The notes beneath the pieces were generated by a model. It worked only from the letters and a program-made list of their open reading frames with translations, did not search any database and was not told the origin of the DNA. This document shows positions 7,447-18,987 of a DNA stretch of 64,000 bases, piece by piece (the first letter of the stretch is position 1; the number at the start of each line of letters is the position of its first letter). The translations under genes were made by a program, and so were the position numbers. This DNA is from Kaistella pullorum (GTDB taxonomy: Bacteria; Bacteroidota; Bacteroidia; Flavobacteriales; Weeksellaceae): contig NZ_JACSPS010000001.1 of assembly GCF_014837035.1 (NCBI RefSeq), positions 242,374 through 306,373 on the forward strand. Reading direction: 5' to 3'.

Positions 7447-7475
7447 AAAAAAACCCGGTTCATTACTGAACCGGG
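7447..7475 (-). terminator. Intrinsic terminator of the DUF3467 gene/rpoBC unit
   Basis: Stem CCCGGTTCA/TGAACCGGG (7454-7462 with 7467-7475, TTAC loop) is followed on the minus strand by seven T. Confidence 0.85.
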
Positions 7476-7499
7476 ATTACTGTAATAAACCGTTTGGAC

Positions 7500-7814
7500 T
7501 TACGCCTGAACGTTATTGTTCTGTCCTACTACGAAAGGCTCTACTTCTTTGATTTCGCCGAACTGCTGCTCGTAGTTAGCTACGTTTTGCTGCAATGCAG
7601 AAAGAACTCTCTTTGCGTGAAGCGGCGCCAGGATCACTCTAGAACGCACGTTAGCCTGCTGTACACCCGGCATAAGCTGGATGAAATCTACTACGAATTC
7701 TGAAGGTGAGTGGTTTACCAACGCAAGGTTGCAATAAACTCCCGCAGCGATCATTTCGTTCAGGTTGATGTTGATGTTGTTTGGATCCTGATTTTGGTTT
7801 TGGTTGTTGTCCAT
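7500..7814 (-). CDS. DUF3467 family protein
   Basis: This 104-residue protein has an Asn/Gln-rich start (about residues 1-18), then NEMIAAGVYCNLALVNHSPSEFVVDF, LMPG and VRSRVILAPLHAKRVLSALQQNV, which are the conserved features of DUF3467. The family is small and of unknown function, and in Bacteroidota it is usual directly after rpoC. It lies 92 bases downstream of rpoC on the same strand, with no clear terminator between. It is therefore probably the last gene of the rpoBC transcript, and the strong terminator at 7447-7475 follows it. Confidence 0.85.
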   Translation of the reverse strand: MDNNQNQNQDPNNININLNEMIAAGVYCNLALVNHSPSEFVVDFIQLMPGVQQANVRSRVILAPLHAKRVLSALQQNVANYEQQFGEIKEVEPFVVGQNNNVQA

Positions 7815-7906
7815 GTTTTTTTTTAATTATGAATTATGAATTTTGGATTATGAATGATAGATTATGGATTAAAATTTAAAATCCATAATCTACAATTCAA
7901 AATTAC

Positions 7907-10900
7907 TTAGTTGATATCTTCGAATTCTTTCTTAGAACCCACGATGATGTTCTGATAGTCTTTAAGACCTGTACCTGCAGGGATTCTGTGTCCTACAATT
8001 ACGTTTTCTTTCAGACCGGTCAGGTAATCTACTTTTCCGGAAACTGCCGCCTCGTTCAATACTTTCGTAGTCTCCTGGAAGGAAGCTGCCGACATGAACG
8101 ATTTGGTTTGGAGCGCCGCTCTGGTGATACCCTGTAAAACAGGTGTCGCCGTTGCAGGAAGGGCATCGCGCACTTCTACAAGTGCAAGGTCCTCACGCTT
8201 CAGTTTGGAGTTTTCGTCTCTCAGTTCTCTGGCAGTGATCATCTGGCCTGGCAAGAATGCTTTTGAATCTCCGGCTTCCGTCACTACTTTTAGACCAAAT
8301 ACCCTGTTGTTTTCTTCAAGGAAATCGAATTTATGCTCCAGAGCACCTTCAAGGAACTGGGTGTCACCACCATCAACGATAGATACTTTCGTCATCATCT
8401 GTCTTACGATGATTTCGAAGTGCTTGTCATCAATTTTTACCCCCTGAAGACGGTAAACTTCCTGAATCTCATTCACCAAATATTCCTGAACGGCTGTTGG
8501 GCCTTTGATTTTCAGGATATCGTCCGGTGTGATAGATCCGTCAGACAGCGGCGAACCAGCTGTTACGAAGTCGTTTTCCTGAACGAGGATTTGGTTTGAA
8601 AGTTTCACTAAATATTTAGAGATTTCTCCAGTTTTCGCTTCTACGATCAATTCGCGGTTACCACGCTTGATTTTTCCGTAAGAAACTACACCGTCGATTT
8701 CTGTTACTACAGCTGGGTTTGAAGGGTTACGTGCTTCGAAAAGTTCGGTAACTCTCGGAAGACCACCCGTGATATCCCCGGATTTTGCAGATTTACGAGG
8801 GATCTTGATCAGGACTTTACCCGCCTTAATCTTTTCACCATCGTTTACCATCAAGTGGGCACCAACCGGAAGGTTGTATGATTTCTGCTCAACACCTTTA
8901 GAATCTACTACTCTAAGTGTAGGTACAGCTTTCTTGTTTCTTGATTCTGAAATTACTTTCTCCTCGAAACCTGTCTGCTCATCTATCTCCAGTGCGAATG
9001 AAATACCCTGGATGATGTCTTCATACTCTACTTTACCGGCAGATTCAGCAATGATTACCGCGTTATACGGATCCCATTTCGCAATGGTGTCGCCTTTTTT
9101 CACTTTATCACCCGGTTTTACCAATAGCTCTGAACCATAAGGTACGTTAGCCACCATAAGCGGTGTACGTGCTGCATTGTCTGCAACCAAACGGAATTCC
9201 GTAGAACGTGAAACAAGGATTTCAGCTTTTTTGCCTTCGTCGTTTTCGGAGGTTACGGTTCTCACTTCATCCATTTCCACGATACCGTCACGTCTTGCAA
9301 CGATCGATGGGTTTTCTGAAATGTTACCCGCGGTACCACCCTGATGGAAGGTTCTCAGCGTAAGCTGCGTTCCCGGTTCACCAATAGACTGTGCGGCGAT
9401 CACCCCAACAGCTTCACCCATGTGGATAGGTTTACCTGTCGCAAGGTTTCGTCCGTAACATTTCGCGCAAATACCTTTCTTGGTCTCACACGTCAATGGT
9501 GAACGAACTTCTACCACTTCAATTCCTGCACCTTCGATTTTTCTGGCCAGTGCCTCATTGATGAGTTCATCTGCATTTACCAGAACTTCGTCAGTTTCCG
9601 GATCGTATACATTGTGCAGGGAAACTCTACCTAAGATTCTTTCGGCAAGTCGCTCTACGATTTCGTCGTTTTTCTTTAACGGAGAAATTTCGGTACCTCT
9701 TAATGTTCCACAATCGTCTTCTGTAATGATGACATCCTGTGCAACGTCTACCAATCTTCTGGTCAAATAACCAGCATCGGCCGTCTTAAGAGCGGTATCC
9801 GCAAGACCTTTACGTGCACCGTGGGTGGAGATAAAGTACTCAAGGATCGAAAGACCTTCCTTAAAGTTTGCTACAATCGGGTTTTCAATAATTTCCGCGC
9901 CTGTAGAACCCGCTTTTTGTGGCTTCGCCATCAATCCACGCATCCCTGAAAGCTGACGGATCTGTTCTTTGGAACCCCTCGCACCGGAATCAAGCATCAT
10001 ATAAACAGAATTGAACCCACCCTGGTCGGTTTTCATTCTGCTCATGATCATTTCAGTCAGTCCCGCGTTGGTGTTGGTCCAAACGTCAATTACCTGGTTA
10101 TAACGTTCTGTATCGGTAATAAGACCCATGTTATAGTTGGCCTTGATTTCGTCTACGTTCTCAACCGCCTGTGCGATCATGGTTTTCTTTTCAGCCGGAA
10201 TTACGATATCTCCCAAACTAAATGAAAGTCCTCCTTTGAATGCATTTGAATAACCTAAGTCTTTCATATCATCAAGGAACTTCACTGTCGTAGGGAAATC
10301 TGTATCTGCCAATACTCTACCAATAACGTTTCTCAACGATTTTTTGGTAAGCAGCTCATTTACATATCCTGATTTTTTAGGTACAATCTGGTTAAACAAT
10401 ACTCTTCCTACAGTAGTTTCGGTAAGTTTAACAACAATTTCGCCCTCTTCTTTTACCGGTACTCTACATCTTATTTTCGCATTGAGGGAAACCTGTCCTT
10501 CTGCATAAGCAATTTCTACTTCTTCCGGTGAATAGAAGGCAAGACCTTCACCTTTCACTTTCATAGTATCTGTAGAATCAAGCTGCTTAGTCATAAAATA
10601 CAGACCCAATACCATGTCCTGAGAAGGTACGGTAATTGGGGAACCGTTCGCAGGGTTAAGGATATTCTGAGAACCTAACATCAATAGTTGAGCTTCAAGA
10701 ATAGCCTCTGGGCCTAAAGGTAAGTGTACCGCCATCTGGTCACCATCGAAATCCGCGTTGAATGCCGTGGTAACCAATGGGTGAAGCTGAATAGCTTTTC
10801 CTTCGATCATTTTTGGCTGGAACGCCTGGATACCCAGTCGGTGAAGTGTAGGTGCCCTGTTCAGAAGAACCGGGTGGCCTTTCATTACGCCTTCCAGGAT

Positions 10901-12172
10901 GTCATAAACAACAGGTTCTTTTCTGTCGATGATTCTTTTTGCAGATTTTACGGTCTTTACAATTCCTCTTTCAATCAGTTTTCTGATGATAAACGGTTTG
11001 TAAAGCTCGGCAGCCATATCTTTAGGGATACCACATTCGTGAAGCTGAAGGTTTGGACCTACAACAATTACCGAACGCGCTGAATAATCCACACGCTTAC
11101 CCAGTAAGTTCTGACGGAAACGACCCTGCTTACCTTTCAATGAATCTGAAAGTGATTTCAATGGTCTGTTCGATTCAGATTTTACAGCTGATGATTTTCT
11201 TGTATTATCGAATAGTGAATCTACAGATTCCTGAAGCATACGCTTCTCGTTTCTAAGGATTACTTCCGGAGCTTTAATCTCTAAAAGTCTCTTAAGACGG
11301 TTGTTTCTGATGATTACTCTTCTGTAAAGGTCATTAAGATCCGATGTCGCGAATCTACCTCCATCCAATGGAACCAATGGTCTCAATTCTGGTGGGATAA
11401 CCGGAAGAACACGCATAATCATCCATTCCGGACGGTTGATCATCCTGGTGTTGGCACCACGGATGGCTTCAACAACATTCAGTCTTTTTAGTGCCTCAGT
11501 TCTTCTTTGTTTTGAAGATTCATTGTGTGCTTTGTGACGAAGGTCAAAAGACAACGTATCAAGATCAATTCTTCTCAATAATTCTTCTACCGCTTCGGCA
11601 CCCATTTTGGCAACGAATTTATTCGGGTCAGAATCATCAAGATATTGGTTTTCTGCCGGAAGCGTATCCATAATATCAAGATACTCTTCCTCAGTAAGGA
11701 ATTCTTTGTCCTCAAAATCAGAACCGTCGGCTTTTTTGGCAATACCGGCCTGAATCACGACATATCTTTCGTAATAGATGATCATGTCCAGTTTCTTGGA
11801 TGGAAGACCCAAAAGATAACCGATTTTGTTCGGCAAAGAACGGAAATACCAGATATGAGCCACAGGAACTACCAGGCCGATGTGGCCGATACGCTCTCTA
11901 CGTACTTTTTTCTCGGTAACTTCTACACCACAACGGTCGCAAACGATTCCTTTGTATCGGATTCTCTTGTATTTACCGCAAGCACATTCGTAATCCTTCA
12001 CAGGACCGAAGATTTTCTCGCAGAACAAGCCGTCACGTTCCGGTTTGTGGGTTCTGTAGTTAATGGTTTCGGGCTTTAAAACCTCACCGCGCGAATCCTG
12101 AAGGATGGATTCCGGTGAAGCAAGACCGATAGTAATTTTACTGAAATTACTTGTTTTATTTTTATTTGACAT
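7907..12172 (-). CDS. rpoC: DNA-directed RNA polymerase subunit beta'
   Basis: This 1421-residue subunit forms the catalytic half of RNA polymerase with beta. The N-terminal zinc site is Cys63, Cys65, Cys78 and Cys81 ([20 protein letters not shown]). The active-site loop NADFDGD lies at 472-478 with the three metal-binding Asp residues. The bridge-helix/trigger-loop region ([19 protein letters not shown]) and a second zinc ribbon ([16 protein letters not shown]) follow. The length and the C-terminal extension are normal for Bacteroidota. rpoB lies 104 bases upstream on the same strand. Confidence 0.99.
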   Translation of the reverse strand: MSNKNKTSNFSKITIGLASPESILQDSRGEVLKPETINYRTHKPERDGLFCEKIFGPVKDYECACGKYKRIRYKGIVCDRCGVEVTEKKVRRERIGHIGLVVPVAHIWYFRSLPNKIGYLLGLPSKKLDMIIYYERYVVIQAGIAKKADGSDFEDKEFLTEEEYLDIMDTLPAENQYLDDSDPNKFVAKMGAEAVEELLRRIDLDTLSFDLRHKAHNESSKQRRTEALKRLNVVEAIRGANTRMINRPEWMIMRVLPVIPPELRPLVPLDGGRFATSDLNDLYRRVIIRNNRLKRLLEIKAPEVILRNEKRMLQESVDSLFDNTRKSSAVKSESNRPLKSLSDSLKGKQGRFRQNLLGKRVDYSARSVIVVGPNLQLHECGIPKDMAAELYKPFIIRKLIERGIVKTVKSAKRIIDRKEPVVYDILEGVMKGHPVLLNRAPTLHRLGIQAFQPKMIEGKAIQLHPLVTTAFNADFDGDQMAVHLPLGPEAILEAQLLMLGSQNILNPANGSPITVPSQDMVLGLYFMTKQLDSTDTMKVKGEGLAFYSPEEVEIAYAEGQVSLNAKIRCRVPVKEEGEIVVKLTETTVGRVLFNQIVPKKSGYVNELLTKKSLRNVIGRVLADTDFPTTVKFLDDMKDLGYSNAFKGGLSFSLGDIVIPAEKKTMIAQAVENVDEIKANYNMGLITDTERYNQVIDVWTNTNAGLTEMIMSRMKTDQGGFNSVYMMLDSGARGSKEQIRQLSGMRGLMAKPQKAGSTGAEIIENPIVANFKEGLSILEYFISTHGARKGLADTALKTADAGYLTRRLVDVAQDVIITEDDCGTLRGTEISPLKKNDEIVERLAERILGRVSLHNVYDPETDEVLVNADELINEALARKIEGAGIEVVEVRSPLTCETKKGICAKCYGRNLATGKPIHMGEAVGVIAAQSIGEPGTQLTLRTFHQGGTAGNISENPSIVARRDGIVEMDEVRTVTSENDEGKKAEILVSRSTEFRLVADNAARTPLMVANVPYGSELLVKPGDKVKKGDTIAKWDPYNAVIIAESAGKVEYEDIIQGISFALEIDEQTGFEEKVISESRNKKAVPTLRVVDSKGVEQKSYNLPVGAHLMVNDGEKIKAGKVLIKIPRKSAKSGDITGGLPRVTELFEARNPSNPAVVTEIDGVVSYGKIKRGNRELIVEAKTGEISKYLVKLSNQILVQENDFVTAGSPLSDGSITPDDILKIKGPTAVQEYLVNEIQEVYRLQGVKIDDKHFEIIVRQMMTKVSIVDGGDTQFLEGALEHKFDFLEENNRVFGLKVVTEAGDSKAFLPGQMITARELRDENSKLKREDLALVEVRDALPATATPVLQGITRAALQTKSFMSAASFQETTKVLNEAAVSGKVDYLTGLKENVIVGHRIPAGTGLKDYQNIIVGSKKEFEDIN

Positions 12173-12276
12173 TTTTTTTTGTTTAGATTAAAAGATTGAG
12201 AGATTGAAGATTGGAGATTTGAGCTTTTCTCTTGACCCATATTTGGTCTTGTGTCTCCTGTCTAAAAATCTCTTGT

Positions 12277-15200
12277 CTATTCTTCCAGTCTTATATCAAG
12301 TCCAAGGCCCTGCAGCTCATGCAGCAATACGTTGAAGGACTCCGGAATACCAGGTTCTGGCATTGCTTCGCCTTTTGCGATTGCTTCATAAGTTTTAGCT
12401 CTACCGATAACGTCATCAGACTTCACGGTAAGGATCTCTCTCAGGATGTTTGAAGCACCAAATGCCTCAAGCGCCCAAACCTCCATCTCACCGAAACGCT
12501 GTCCACCGAACTGCGCTTTACCACCAAGTGGCTGCTGCGTGATCAATGAATACGGCCCGATAGAACGTGCGTGCATCTTATCATCTACCATGTGGCCAAG
12601 TTTCAGCATGTAAATCACACCTACTGTTGCCGGCTGGGAGAATCTTTCACCGGTACCACCATCATACAGATAAGTAGAACCGAATTCCGGAAGACCTGCC
12701 TGCTCTGTGTAGCTTGTAATCTGGTCGATATTCGCACCATCGAAGATCGGCGTTGCGAATTTCAATCCTAATTTCTGACCTGCCCATCCAAGAACGGTTT
12801 CGTAGATCTGACCGATGTTCATACGTGAAGGTACCCCAAGTGGGTTCAGCACGATGTCTACAGGTGTACCGTCTTCAAGGAATGGCATATCTTCTTCGCG
12901 AACGATTCTTGATACAATACCTTTGTTACCGTGACGACCCGCCATCTTATCTCCTACGTTCAGTTTACGCTTCTTAGCGATGTAAACTTTAGCAAGCTTG
13001 ATGATACCTGCAGGAAGTTCGTCACCGATTGAGATTGCAAATTTCTCGCGGTTTTTAACACCCTGGATATCGTTGAATTTAATCTTGTAGTTGTGGATCA
13101 ACTGCTTGATCAACTCATTTTTATCGGCATCTACCGTCCAGTCTGCTCCGCTTACATTCACGTAATCTTCAACACTCTGAAGTAGTTTCGTAGTAAACTT
13201 CACACCTTTTCCGATGATTTCTTCATCAAGGTCATTGTTTACACCCTGAGAAGTTTTACCGTTTACAAGGGTTCCAAGTTTTTCAAGAAGTGTGTTTCTC
13301 AACTGATCGAATTTCGCTTTGTACGTATTTTCGATTTCCTCAAGCTTCAGCTTCTCTTCAGTTCTCTTTTTCTTGTCCTTGATGTTTCTTGAGAAGAGTT
13401 TTTTGTTGATTACAACACCTCTTAACGAAGAATCTGCCTTCAAAGAAGCATCTTTCACGTCACCGGCTTTATCACCGAAGATCGCGCGAAGAAGTTTCTC
13501 TTCCGGAGTTGGATCTGATTCACCTTTTGGAGTAATCTTACCAATCATGATGTCTCCAGGCTTCACTTCAGCGCCGATACGGATCATACCGTTCTCGTCA
13601 AGATCCTTAGTCGCTTCTTCCGAAACATTCGGGATGTCTGCCGTAAGTTCTTCCATACCCAATTTGGTATCACGAACTTCAAGAGAATACTCATCTACGT
13701 GGATTGAAGTAAACCAGTCTTCACGCACAACTTTTTCGTTGATTACGATCGCATCCTCAAAGTTGTAACCCTTCCAAGGCATGAAGGCAACCACAAGGTT
13801 TCTACCCAATGCCAGTTCACCGTTTTCAGTTGCATAACCGTCGCAAAGAACCTGACCTTTCTGCACTTTGTCACCAACTCTTACGTTTGGTCTCAAAGTA
13901 ATGGTAGTACTCTGGTTGGTTTTTCTGAATTTGGTAAGTTTATATGTCTTAGTAGCCGATTCGAACGATACCAGATCGTCATCCTCGCTTCTTTCGTACT
14001 TAATTGTGATCTTGTCAGCATCCACATACTCTACCGTACCGTTTCCTTCGGCATTGATAAGGATACGTGAATCTCTGGCTACCTGATCTTCAAGACCTGT
14101 ACCTACGATCGGTGCTTCAGGCTTCAACAATGGAACGGCCTGACGCATCATGTTAGATCCCATCAACGCACGGTTCGCATCATCATGCTCAAGGAACGGA
14201 ATCAATGAAGCGGAGATACCAGAAATCTGGTTTGGTGCCACATCGATCAAGTCAACCTGCTGTGGTTCCACTACCGGATAATCACCGTCAAGACGGGCAA
14301 TAACACGGTCTGTAGAGATTGTACCGTCTTCGTTCATTTCAACGTTTGCCTGAGCAATTACTTTGTCTTCCTCATCTTCTGCGTTTAAGAAAACTGCAGG
14401 TGTCTTAAGGTCAACTTTACCGCTGGTTACTTTACGGTAAGGTGTCTCGATGAAACCTAGGTTATTGATCTTCGCATAGATACCTAACGAAGAGATCAAA
14501 CCAATATTTGGTCCTTCAGGAGTTTCGATGGGACAGATACGGCCATAGTGAGTATGGTGAACGTCACGTACCTCGAAACCTGCTCTTTCTCTTGATAAAC
14601 CACCAGGCCCCAGGGCAGAAAGACGACGCTTGTGCGTGATTTCTGAAAGTGGGTTGGTTTGGTCCATGAACTGAGAAAGCTGGTTGGTACCAAAGAATGA
14701 GTTAATAACTGATGTTAAAGTCTTCGCATTAACAAGGTCAATTGGCGTAAAGATTTCGTTATCACGAACATTCATACGCTCACGGATCGTTCTTGCAATT
14801 CTCGAAAGACCTACACCGAACTGACCAGCAAGTTGCTCGCCTACGGTTTTAATCCTTCTGTTTGACAAGTGGTCAATATCATCTACCTCTGCTTTAGAGT
14901 TCACCAACTCGATAAGGTGACGAACGATGGAGATGATATCTTCTTTCGTTAAAACTTCGGTATTTTCAGGAATATTTAAGCCTAATTTTTTGTTCAGGCG
15001 GTAACGTCCTACTTCTCCTAATGAGTAACGCTGCTCTGAGAAGAACAACTTCTCTATGATTCCACGTGCTGTTTCCTCATCGGGCGGATCTGCGTTACGC
15101 AACTGACGGTAGATATACTCCACCGCTTCTTTTTCAGAGTTGGTAGGGTCTTTCTGTAGAGTATTCTGGATGATAGAGAATTCGTTTGAATTTTCTTTGT

Positions 15201-16104
15201 GAATCAGGATCGATTTAACACCAGCATCCAGGATAAGATCTAAATGTTCTTTTTCAAGAATCGTTTCACGGTCAAGGATGATCTCATTTCTTTCGATAGA
15301 AACCACTTCACCAGTATCTTCGTCCACGAAATCTTCAAACCAGGTGTTCAAGACTCTCGCAGCCAAAGTTCTTCCTTCCACTTTCTTCAACGCTGCTTTA
15401 GAAACTTTCACTTCTTCTGCAAGGTCAAAGATCTGAAGGATATCTTTATCAGATTCAAATCCGATCGCTCTCAATAGCGTAGTAAGCGGTAATTTCTTCT
15501 TACGGTCGATATACGCGTACATTACGCTGTTGATATCCGTTGTAAATTCCATCCAAGATCCTTTGAAAGGGATAATTCTGGAATAATACAACTTGGTACC
15601 GTTTGCGTGGTAGGTCTGTCCGAAGAACACACCCGGCGAACGGTGAAGCTGTGTAACGATAACACGTTCGGCACCATTAATGATAAATGAGCCGGAAGGC
15701 GTCATATAAGGAACCGGACCTAAATATACATCCTGTACAACGGTCTGAAAATCTTCGTGTTCAGGGTCTGTACAGTAAAGTTTCAGTCGGGCTTTCAAAG
15801 GAACTGAATACGTCAGTCCTCTTTCCACACACTCGTCAATGGAGTAGCGTGGTGAATCAACCAAATAATCCAGGAACTCCAACACAAACTGGTTTCGTGA
15901 GTCTGTGATCGGGAAGTTTTCTTCAAAGGTTTTGTAGAGGGTTTCATTTACTCTCTGTTCCGGCAGGGTATCCAGCTGGAAAAATTCTTTGAATGACTGG
16001 ATCTGAATGTCCAAAAAGTCAGGAGTCTCAATCTTTCCCTTTGCAGCGGAGAAATTGATTCTTTCATTTCCCTGAGTTTTAGCGACGGCTTTAGATTTAC
16101 TCAT
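12277..16104 (-). CDS. rpoB: DNA-directed RNA polymerase subunit beta
   Basis: This 1275-residue subunit begins [20 protein letters not shown]. The rifampicin-pocket region reads [33 protein letters not shown] and is the sensitive-type sequence as far as can be read. Other signatures are [44 protein letters not shown] and a C-terminal [12 protein letters not shown] long leader of about 350 bases precedes it, with its own promoter and a terminator-like hairpin, so rpoBC is not simply the tail of the ribosomal protein operon here. Confidence 0.99.
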   Translation of the reverse strand: MSKSKAVAKTQGNERINFSAAKGKIETPDFLDIQIQSFKEFFQLDTLPEQRVNETLYKTFEENFPITDSRNQFVLEFLDYLVDSPRYSIDECVERGLTYSVPLKARLKLYCTDPEHEDFQTVVQDVYLGPVPYMTPSGSFIINGAERVIVTQLHRSPGVFFGQTYHANGTKLYYSRIIPFKGSWMEFTTDINSVMYAYIDRKKKLPLTTLLRAIGFESDKDILQIFDLAEEVKVSKAALKKVEGRTLAARVLNTWFEDFVDEDTGEVVSIERNEIILDRETILEKEHLDLILDAGVKSILIHKENSNEFSIIQNTLQKDPTNSEKEAVEYIYRQLRNADPPDEETARGIIEKLFFSEQRYSLGEVGRYRLNKKLGLNIPENTEVLTKEDIISIVRHLIELVNSKAEVDDIDHLSNRRIKTVGEQLAGQFGVGLSRIARTIRERMNVRDNEIFTPIDLVNAKTLTSVINSFFGTNQLSQFMDQTNPLSEITHKRRLSALGPGGLSRERAGFEVRDVHHTHYGRICPIETPEGPNIGLISSLGIYAKINNLGFIETPYRKVTSGKVDLKTPAVFLNAEDEEDKVIAQANVEMNEDGTISTDRVIARLDGDYPVVEPQQVDLIDVAPNQISGISASLIPFLEHDDANRALMGSNMMRQAVPLLKPEAPIVGTGLEDQVARDSRILINAEGNGTVEYVDADKITIKYERSEDDDLVSFESATKTYKLTKFRKTNQSTTITLRPNVRVGDKVQKGQVLCDGYATENGELALGRNLVVAFMPWKGYNFEDAIVINEKVVREDWFTSIHVDEYSLEVRDTKLGMEELTADIPNVSEEATKDLDENGMIRIGAEVKPGDIMIGKITPKGESDPTPEEKLLRAIFGDKAGDVKDASLKADSSLRGVVINKKLFSRNIKDKKKRTEEKLKLEEIENTYKAKFDQLRNTLLEKLGTLVNGKTSQGVNNDLDEEIIGKGVKFTTKLLQSVEDYVNVSGADWTVDADKNELIKQLIHNYKIKFNDIQGVKNREKFAISIGDELPAGIIKLAKVYIAKKRKLNVGDKMAGRHGNKGIVSRIVREEDMPFLEDGTPVDIVLNPLGVPSRMNIGQIYETVLGWAGQKLGLKFATPIFDGANIDQITSYTEQAGLPEFGSTYLYDGGTGERFSQPATVGVIYMLKLGHMVDDKMHARSIGPYSLITQQPLGGKAQFGGQRFGEMEVWALEAFGASNILREILTVKSDDVIGRAKTYEAIAKGEAMPEPGIPESFNVLLHELQGLGLDIRLEE

Positions 16105-16243
16105 AAAAATTTTAAAGAATGAGGGTTAAAAAATATTTTGTTTTAAAAAATATCAGAGAGAATAAAGTTGGAGAGACGTGAGACGGGAGATGGAAGACTT
16201 TCACTTGAAAAATTGGCGCTTTTTCAGAAATACAGTGGTGAGG

Positions 16244-16275
16244 TCTTGGCTCCTGGCTCTTGGCTCTTGGCTCTT
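16244..16275 (+). repeat. Short tandem repeat in the rpoB leader region
   Basis: About four degenerate 7-bp units of the TTGGCTC type. The rest of the gap 16105-16604 holds the promoter, the two hairpins described separately and no convincing gene. Confidence 0.6.
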
Positions 16276-16375
16276 AATCCTTTCTAACTGCAACGCCGGT
16301 ATATCTTTTCACGGAGTAGTGCAAAATATTCTTTGGGCCTTCGGGAACTTTTTAAAGTAAGAAACGGGCGAATGC

Positions 16376-16405
16376 AAAAAAACCTCTGTTCCGAAACGGA
16401 AAGAG
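16376..16405 (-). promoter_or_regulatory. Terminator-like hairpin in the rpoBC leader (possible attenuator)
   Basis: On the minus strand CTCTTTCCG (16405-16397) pairs with CGGAACAGAG (16393-16384) as nine base pairs with one bulged C and a TTT loop. G and seven T follow (to 16376). It lies about 50 bases after the predicted start site and about 270 bases before the rpoB ATG. It has the form of an intrinsic terminator inside the leader. Confidence 0.6.
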
Positions 16406-16459
16406 CTGATTAATAATGATTTACCGGTTTATGTACAATAATTAGCGCCAAAAGGAGTG

Positions 16460-16491
16460 CAAATATACTCAGATTAAATGAGTTACGCAAA
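16460..16491 (-). promoter_or_regulatory. Promoter of rpoBC
   Basis: Minus strand: -33 TTTG (16491-16488), a 20-base spacer, -7 TATATTTG (16467-16460), then CACTC. Both elements match the Bacteroidota primary sigma consensus exactly. The promoter lies between the rplL terminator and the leader hairpin. Confidence 0.75.
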
Positions 16492-16552
16492 TGAAGCGGG
16501 TATCCCGGAAGTATTAAAAAACAGTTAAAATCTTACTTGCAAACATTAAAAC

Positions 16553-16583
16553 ACAAAAAAACCCCACTTAAAAAAGTGAGGTT
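16553..16583 (-). terminator. Intrinsic terminator after rplL
   Basis: On the minus strand AACCTCACTT (16583-16574) pairs with AAGTGGGGTT (16569-16560), with one G-U pair, followed by a T-run of eight. It separates the L11-L1-L10-L12 genes from rpoBC. Confidence 0.8.
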
Positions 16584-16604
16584 TTAATATATGTAGGTAA
16601 TGAA

Positions 16605-16973
16605 TTACTTCAATTCTACTTCAGCACCAGCTTCTTCAAGTTGCTTCTTAAGAGCTTCTGCTTCGTCTTTAGAAATACCTTGCTTGATTGGAGCAGGAGC
16701 GCTGTCTACCATATCTTTAGCTTCTTTCAGACCTGCACCTGTAAGATCTTTTACCAATTTCACAACTGCTAATTTAGAAGCACCTGCAGCTTTAAGAATT
16801 ACATCGAATTCTGTTTTTTCTTCAGCAGCTTCACCAGCACCACCAGCAGCAGCAACTACAGTTGCAGCAGCAGGCTCGATACCATACTCATCCTTAAGGA
16901 TAGTTGCCAATTCGTTTACGTCTTTTACAGTAAGGTTTACAAGCGTTTCCGCTAAGTTTTTTAAATCTGACAT
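16605..16973 (-). CDS. rplL: 50S ribosomal protein L7/L12
   Basis: This 122-residue protein has an N-terminal dimerisation helix region, an Ala/Gly-rich hinge ([18 protein letters not shown], about 36-53) and the C-terminal domain with [20 protein letters not shown]. It forms the stalk that recruits translation factors, bound by L10, whose gene is 54 bases upstream on the same strand. It ends shortly before a strong terminator. Confidence 0.98.
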   Translation of the reverse strand: MSDLKNLAETLVNLTVKDVNELATILKDEYGIEPAAATVVAAAGGAGEAAEEKTEFDVILKAAGASKLAVVKLVKDLTGAGLKEAKDMVDSAPAPIKQGISKDEAEALKKQLEEAGAEVELK

Positions 16974-17027
16974 TTTAATAATGTTTTAATTGTTGAACGA
17001 TTTATTTTGATTTTTTTTGAGTTCTTA

Positions 17028-17612
17028 TTACTCAGCACTTGGTGCTTCTGTAGCGTCAGCGCTTGCTTCCGGAGCAGCCTCTGCAGCTGGTGTTTCTTCT
17101 GCCGGAGCCGCTTCTTCAGCTTTTCCTGTAGCTTCTTCTTTGTTCTGAAGTGCAGAAAGTACGTTTCTGATTGGTGACTGAAGCAATCCGATGATTTCTC
17201 CGATCATTTCTTCTCTTGACTTGATGTTTGCAAGAGTACCTAAGTTTTCATCACCAACATAAATAGTCTCCTGAAGGTAAGCCGCTTTCAGTGCAGGGAT
17301 CTCTGCTTTCTTTCTGAAGTTCTGGATCAGTTTCGCCGGAGCGTTAGCTGTCTCAGAAATCATCAGTGCAGAGTTTCCTTTGAAACTTTCGAACATTTCC
17401 GAGTAATCTACACCTTCGATCTGCTCCATTGCTTTCTGCAGAAGGGTGTTTTTCACTACTTTAAGGGAAATATTCTGCTTGAACGCCTGTCTTCTGAAAT
17501 CTGAAGTCGCAGAAGCATTCATGCCTTCAAGATTTGCTACATAAACCACTTTCGCGTCCTGCAGCATGTCTTTTATCTCTTGTATTACTAATACTTTATC
17601 TTCTTTTGTCAT
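17028..17612 (-). CDS. rplJ: 50S ribosomal protein L10
   Basis: This 194-residue protein has the L10 core (residues 1-165: ANLEGMNASATSDFRR, VVKNTLLQKA) and an Ala/Glu/Pro-rich tail of about 30 residues typical of Bacteroidota. It anchors L7/L12 to the stalk and is in operon order rplA-rplJ-rplL. The gap to rplA is 13 bases, so the genes are cotranscribed. Confidence 0.97.
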   Translation of the reverse strand: MTKEDKVLVIQEIKDMLQDAKVVYVANLEGMNASATSDFRRQAFKQNISLKVVKNTLLQKAMEQIEGVDYSEMFESFKGNSALMISETANAPAKLIQNFRKKAEIPALKAAYLQETIYVGDENLGTLANIKSREEMIGEIIGLLQSPIRNVLSALQNKEEATGKAEEAAPAEETPAAEAAPEASADATEAPSAE

Positions 17613-17625
17613 TGTCTTACAGATT

Positions 17626-18318
17626 TTAGTTTACAGATTTAGTATCGATTGCAATACCCGGACTCATCGTAGAAGACATGTAGATACTCTTCACATAAGT
17701 ACCTTTAGCTGCAGTAGGCTTCAACTTCAATAAAGTCTGTACTAATTCCTGAGCATTTTCCTTGATCTTTGCAGCATCGAAAGATACTTTACCGATACCT
17801 GCGTGGATGATACCGTATTTGTCAACTTTGAAATCGATCTTACCAGCTTTCACTTCTGCTACAGCTTTACCGATCTCCATGGTAACAGTTCCTGATTTAG
17901 GGTTTGGCATAAGACCTCTTGGACCTAACACTCTACCTAACGGACCTAATTTACCCATCACAGCCGGCATAGTAACGATAACGTCTACGTCTGTCCAACC
18001 GTCTTTTATTTTCTGTAAGTACTCATCAAGACCTACATAATCTGCACCTGCTTCTTTAGCTTCAGCTTCTTTATCCGGAGTTACCAAAGCAAGAACTTTG
18101 ATGTCTTTACCGGTACCGTGAGGAAGAGATACTACACCTCTTACCATTTGGTTAGCTTTCCTTGGATCTACACCCAATCTAACAGCGATATCTACAGAAG
18201 CGTCAAATTTTGCAAAGTTTACTTCCTTTACCAAAGCAGAGGCTTCGTCAAGTGAGTAAATTTTGTTTTTTTCTATTTTGCTTAAAGCTTCTTTTTGCTT
18301 TTTCGTCAATTTTGCCAT
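17626..18318 (-). CDS. rplA: 50S ribosomal protein L1
   Basis: This 230-residue protein carries the L1 signature block [28 protein letters not shown], given here only as a landmark: [19 protein letters not shown] near residues 120-140. It binds 23S rRNA at the L1 stalk and in many bacteria represses its own operon. It lies 11 bases after rplK on the same strand. Confidence 0.98.
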   Translation of the reverse strand: MAKLTKKQKEALSKIEKNKIYSLDEASALVKEVNFAKFDASVDIAVRLGVDPRKANQMVRGVVSLPHGTGKDIKVLALVTPDKEAEAKEAGADYVGLDEYLQKIKDGWTDVDVIVTMPAVMGKLGPLGRVLGPRGLMPNPKSGTVTMEIGKAVAEVKAGKIDFKVDKYGIIHAGIGKVSFDAAKIKENAQELVQTLLKLKPTAAKGTYVKSIYMSSTMSPGIAIDTKSVN

Positions 18319-18329
18319 TTCTATTCGTA

Positions 18330-18773
18330 TTAAGCGTTTGTGGGTTTAGTTCCTGTTACTCTCAATCCCATAGATCTTGCAGTTCCCGCGATCATAGTAA
18401 GCGCAGAATCAATTGTGAAGCAGTTAAGGTCTGTCATTTTATCCTCAGCGATTTTCTGAACCTGAGCCCATGTTACGCTACCTACTTTTGCTCTGTTTGG
18501 CTCACCTGAACCAGACTTGATCTTAGCAGCTTCCATTAGTTGAACGGCAGCAGGAGGAGTTTTGATAACGAATTCAAAAGATTTGTCTTCGTATACTGTA
18601 ATCACTACAGGCAAAACCTGTCCTGGCTTATCTTGCGTTCTTCCGTTAAATTGTTTACAGAACTCCATGATGTTCACACCTGCAGAACCCAAAGCCGGGC
18701 CTACTGGTGGAGATGGGTTAGCAGCGCCCCCCTTCACCTGAAGCTTAACCATTTTAAAGACTTTTTTAGCCAT
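18330..18773 (-). CDS. rplK: 50S ribosomal protein L11
   Basis: This 147-residue protein has the L11 N-terminal [19 protein letters not shown] and the C-terminal RNA-binding part with [16 protein letters not shown] and [12 protein letters not shown]. It is part of the GTPase-associated centre. It is the first gene of the rplKAJL unit, with a promoter about 95 bases upstream and the nusG terminator before that. Confidence 0.98.
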   Translation of the reverse strand: MAKKVFKMVKLQVKGGAANPSPPVGPALGSAGVNIMEFCKQFNGRTQDKPGQVLPVVITVYEDKSFEFVIKTPPAAVQLMEAAKIKSGSGEPNRAKVGSVTWAQVQKIAEDKMTDLNCFTIDSALTMIAGTARSMGLRVTGTKPTNA

Positions 18774-18868
18774 TGTTGTTTTTTAAAAAATTAAGAAATT
18801 TATGAATGTGGAAGCATTTATAAATCTGTAAAGTGTTGTCTCACCTAACAACTTTACATTTCGGACTG

Positions 18869-18899
18869 CAAAATTAAGAATAAATTTTAATTGGGCAAG
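18869..18899 (-). promoter_or_regulatory. Promoter of rplKAJL
   Basis: Minus strand: -33 CTTG (18899-18896, one mismatch), a 19-base spacer, -7 TAATTTTG (18876-18869, exact), then CA. A leader of about 90 bases precedes rplK. Confidence 0.6.
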
Positions 18900-18936
18900 T
18901 GTAAGATGTTGATTTTTAGAAAGAATTTAGATTTAA

Positions 18937-18970
18937 AACAAAAAGGCTGCTCAAATCTGAACAGCCTTTT
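18937..18970 (-). terminator. Intrinsic terminator after nusG
   Basis: Stem AAAAGGCTG/CAGCCTTTT (18941-18949 with 18962-18970). An imperfect T-run follows on the minus strand (18940-18937 and beyond). Confidence 0.65.
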
Positions 18971-18987
18971 ATATAATATTTTAAAGT

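Noticed and set aside
7860-7890. Inverted repeat GATTATGGAT/ATCCATAATC between rpoC and the DUF3467 gene
   Set aside because: It is A/T-rich with no T-run after it, and similar simple sequence surrounds it, so a terminator is not supported.
10724-11083. Long plus-strand frames inside rpoC, rpoB and tuf
   Set aside because: They are antisense shadows of highly conserved genes and have no family similarity.
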